From the NCBI GenBank assembly GCA_949290475.1, contig CASESB010000001.1, positions 1 to 32,527 on the forward strand: a DNA stretch of 32,527 bases. The letters are read 5' to 3'. The translations under genes and the position numbers were made by a program. Below, piece by piece: positions 30,354 through 32,527 of the stretch; the first letter of the stretch is position 1, and the number at the start of each line of letters is the position of its first letter. The stretch comes from an uncultured Bacillota bacterium (GTDB lineage: Bacteria > Bacillota > Clostridia > Peptostreptococcales > Anaerovoracaceae). Under the pieces are notes generated by a model. It was given only the letters and a program-made list of their open reading frames with translations. It searched no databases and was not told the origin of the DNA.

Positions 30354-32527
30354 ATGAAGAAGAGAAGTGAATTTCTTGATACTATATTAAAACACAATCC
30401 CAATTACGACATCGACCTCATAGGCAAGGCCTACGACGTGGCCGAAGAGATGCACAGGGGGCAGCTGCGAAAATCGGGAGAGCCTTATCTCATTCACCCG
30501 ATGGCGGTAGCCGAGATCCTGGCTGAGCTGGGCATGGACGAGGAGACGATCATCGCCGGACTCCTGCACGATGTGGTGGAGGATACCGAGTATACGGAGG
30601 AACAGCTGGTAGCCGATTTCGGCGAGGAGGTCGGCGTGCTCGTAGACGGCGTTACGAAGCTGGGCTCTCTGAAGTTCAAGAGCAAGGAGGAGCGTCAGGC
30701 CGAGAACCTGAGGAAGATGTTCCTGGCCATGTCCAAGGACATAAGGGTGCTCATCATCAAGCTCTCCGACAGGCTGCATAATCTGCGGACCATAAACTAC
30801 ATGACTCACGATAAGATCATCGAGAAGTGCAGGGAGACGCTCGATATCTATGCGCCGCTGGCTGCAAGGCTCGGTATCTATGCCATGAAGATGGAGCTGG
30901 AGGACATAGCGCTGAAATTCCTGGAGCCTGAGGCATATTACGATCTGGCCGAGCAGGTAAACGAGCGCAAGGAGGCCAGAGAAAAGTCGATAGACACCGT
31001 GGTCGAGGAGATAAAGAAATCGCTTGACGAGATCGGGATAAAATACGATATATACGGCAGATCGAAGCACTTTTACAGCATCTACAGGAAGATGAAGTAC
31101 CAGCATAAGAACCTGGACGAGATCTTCGACCTCATGGCCGTCAGAGTCATAGTCGAGACGGTGAGGGACTGCTATGCCGTTCTGGGAATGGTGCACACCA
31201 TGTGGACGCCGATACCGGGCAGGTTCAAGGATTACATAGCCATGCCGAAGCCGAACATGTACCAGTCGCTGCACACGACCGTGATCAGCGACAGCGGCAA
31301 GCCGTTTGAGATACAGATCAGGACATACGAGATGCACAAAATAGCGGAATACGGTATCGCCGCGCACTGGAAGTACAAGGAGGGCATCAAATCGGATACG
31401 GAAGAGGTGAAGCTCTCCTGGCTCAGACAGGCGCTGGAATGGCAGAAGGACGTAAAGGATCCCAAGGAGTTCATGGAATCCCTGAGAATGGATCTCTTCT
31501 CCGGTCAGGTGTTCGTATTCACGCCGCAGGGAGACGTCATCGAGCTGCCGGCCGATTCGACGCCGCTCGACTTTGCATTCAAGATACATTCAGACGTCGG
31601 GGCGAAGTGCGTCGGAGCCAAGGTCAACGGCAAGATGGTGCCGATAGACCACAGGCTGGAAAACGGCAACATAGTGGAGATAGTAACGTCGCCTAACGCG
31701 GCCGGTCCGAGCATCGACTGGCTGAAGATGGTCAAGAGCAGTTCTGCCAGGAACAAGATCAGGCAGTGGCTGAAGAAGGAGAACAAGACGGACGTCGTCG
31801 ACAAGGCCAAGGAGCAGCTCGACAAATATATCAGGAAGAAGGGCCACGATCCGCGCGTGCTGCTGAAGAATTCCTTCATCGCCCGAGCGATAAAGGATAT
31901 GGGCTACAAGACGAGCGACGAGCTGTATACGCAGCTGGCCAATACGGGCACGCTGCAGAGCAAGCTGCTGCATATACTTCTCGATTACGAGGATGAAGAA
32001 AAGAAGGCCGAAGCCGAAAAGGAGAAGAGCCTTCTGGACGACCTCAACGAGATAAGCGAAAAGACGCAGAAGCGAGCGGCTCAGGCGGCAGCCCACAGGA
32101 AGAAGGAGGACAATTCCGGCGTCATCGTCGAAGGCGTGGACAATCTGATGATCAGGATCGCCAGATGCTGCAATCCCGTACCGGGAGACGATATCGTCGG
32201 CTTCATAACCAAGGGTCGCGGGATATCGGTTCACAGGAAGGACTGCGACAACCTGAAGTCGCTTTCGCCGGCGGATCAGGCCAGATTCATAGATGTCAAA
32301 TGGAGCGACGAGCTGACGGACAAATCGTTTGACGCCGAGATCAGCATCACGGCCAAGGATCAGAAGGGCATGCTTTCCAGCATATCGAAGATATGCGAGG
32401 ATATGGACGTCAATATCTCCGGGCTCAACGCCAGGGCGGACAAGGATGAAACCGTGAAGATCAATCTCATCCTTTCCATAAAGAACAAGGATCAGATGGA
32501 AAAGATATGCCGCTCCCTCAAGGGGAT
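30354..32527 (+). CDS. rel: Bifunctional (p)ppGpp synthetase/hydrolase Rel (3' partial)
   Basis: 724 codons are present and the frame is open at the window edge; full-length family members are about 730-740, so only a few residues are missing. The hydrolase HD domain is intact (HPMAVAEIL, then GLLHDVVEDT with H72-D73, and RLHNLRT). The synthetase domain has GRSKHFYSIYRKM and RFKDYIAMPKPN (R290-K292-D293); this RxKD form is the bifunctional type rather than the ExDD of RelA. A TGS domain (VFVFTPQGDVIELPADSTP), a Cys/His zinc-finger region (RIARCCNPVPGD, then SVHRKDC) and the start of an ACT domain follow. It makes and degrades the stringent-response alarmone. It sits 15 bases after secDF with a weak ribosome binding site, so coupling is likely. 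Confidence 0.96.
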   Translation, partial: MKKRSEFLDTILKHNPNYDIDLIGKAYDVAEEMHRGQLRKSGEPYLIHPMAVAEILAELGMDEETIIAGLLHDVVEDTEYTEEQLVADFGEEVGVLVDGVTKLGSLKFKSKEERQAENLRKMFLAMSKDIRVLIIKLSDRLHNLRTINYMTHDKIIEKCRETLDIYAPLAARLGIYAMKMELEDIALKFLEPEAYYDLAEQVNERKEAREKSIDTVVEEIKKSLDEIGIKYDIYGRSKHFYSIYRKMKYQHKNLDEIFDLMAVRVIVETVRDCYAVLGMVHTMWTPIPGRFKDYIAMPKPNMYQSLHTTVISDSGKPFEIQIRTYEMHKIAEYGIAAHWKYKEGIKSDTEEVKLSWLRQALEWQKDVKDPKEFMESLRMDLFSGQVFVFTPQGDVIELPADSTPLDFAFKIHSDVGAKCVGAKVNGKMVPIDHRLENGNIVEIVTSPNAAGPSIDWLKMVKSSSARNKIRQWLKKENKTDVVDKAKEQLDKYIRKKGHDPRVLLKNSFIARAIKDMGYKTSDELYTQLANTGTLQSKLLHILLDYEDEEKKAEAEKEKSLLDDLNEISEKTQKRAAQAAAHRKKEDNSGVIVEGVDNLMIRIARCCNPVPGDDIVGFITKGRGISVHRKDCDNLKSLSPADQARFIDVKWSDELTDKSFDAEISITAKDQKGMLSSISKICEDMDVNISGLNARADKDETVKINLILSIKNKDQMEKICRSLKG

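Overview
The window looks like a chromosomal segment of a strictly anaerobic, Gram-positive-type bacterium of the class Clostridia. The evidence is superoxide reductase instead of superoxide dismutase, a 2-hydroxyacyl-CoA dehydratase-type activase, an HrcA/CIRCE heat-shock operator, a bifunctional Rel, strong AGGAGG ribosome binding sites and sigma-A type promoters. The core genes are of medium GC but use many ATA and AGG/AGA codons, a style I associate with Mogibacterium/Anaerovorax-like Clostridia; that placement is inference. Nearly all genes lie on the + strand. I see no prophage, transposase or CRISPR array.

Layout. 1-762 is the 3' end of a sortase-type surface protein with two FIVAR-like repeats, more AT-rich than its neighbours. 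763-1402 is a gene-free region with a terminator, interspersed repeats and a six-copy 26-bp tandem array. 1403-2632 is a small redox cluster: a NifX/NifB-like protein with a His-rich tail (minus strand), a 20-bp palindromic operator, desulfoferrodoxin, and a small ferredoxin-thioredoxin-reductase-like protein. 2778-4181 is a MATE exporter behind a promoter-hairpin arrangement, followed by a convergent Cys-rich protein. 4871-9184 is a giant two-ATPase-domain activase of the BcrA/HgdC family. Then come yebC, an M28 lipoprotein peptidase and a GntR/ABC operon. 6S RNA lies next, directly ahead of htpG, which carries a perfect CIRCE. A FocA/NirC channel overlaps an N-terminal-nucleophile peptidase, followed by polA and coaE. 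An unassigned promoter-driven RNA locus precedes tRNA-Leu(GAG). The rest is an APC permease, a DUF5684-like membrane protein, a membrane-anchored GH25 lysozyme, tRNA-Leu(CAA), yajC, a fused secDF and a nearly complete rel that runs off the end.

How the genes work together. The redox cluster (SOR plus an FTR-like protein beside a metal/cluster-handling NifX homologue) is a plausible oxygen-defence unit. 6S RNA and the HrcA-controlled chaperone are global stress and stationary-phase functions. yajC and secDF form the Sec accessory complex, with rel immediately downstream. Both yajC and secDF carry long charged C-terminal extensions.

The two most interesting items are not proteins. The first is a roughly 350-nt stretch (22330-22690) with an excellent sigma-A promoter, no convincing ORF and several nested helices, which I cannot match to a known RNA. 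The second is a family of intergenic elements whose core is shared between loci while the hairpin arms differ from copy to copy yet agree within each copy. All comparisons were made by eye; no database search was run.
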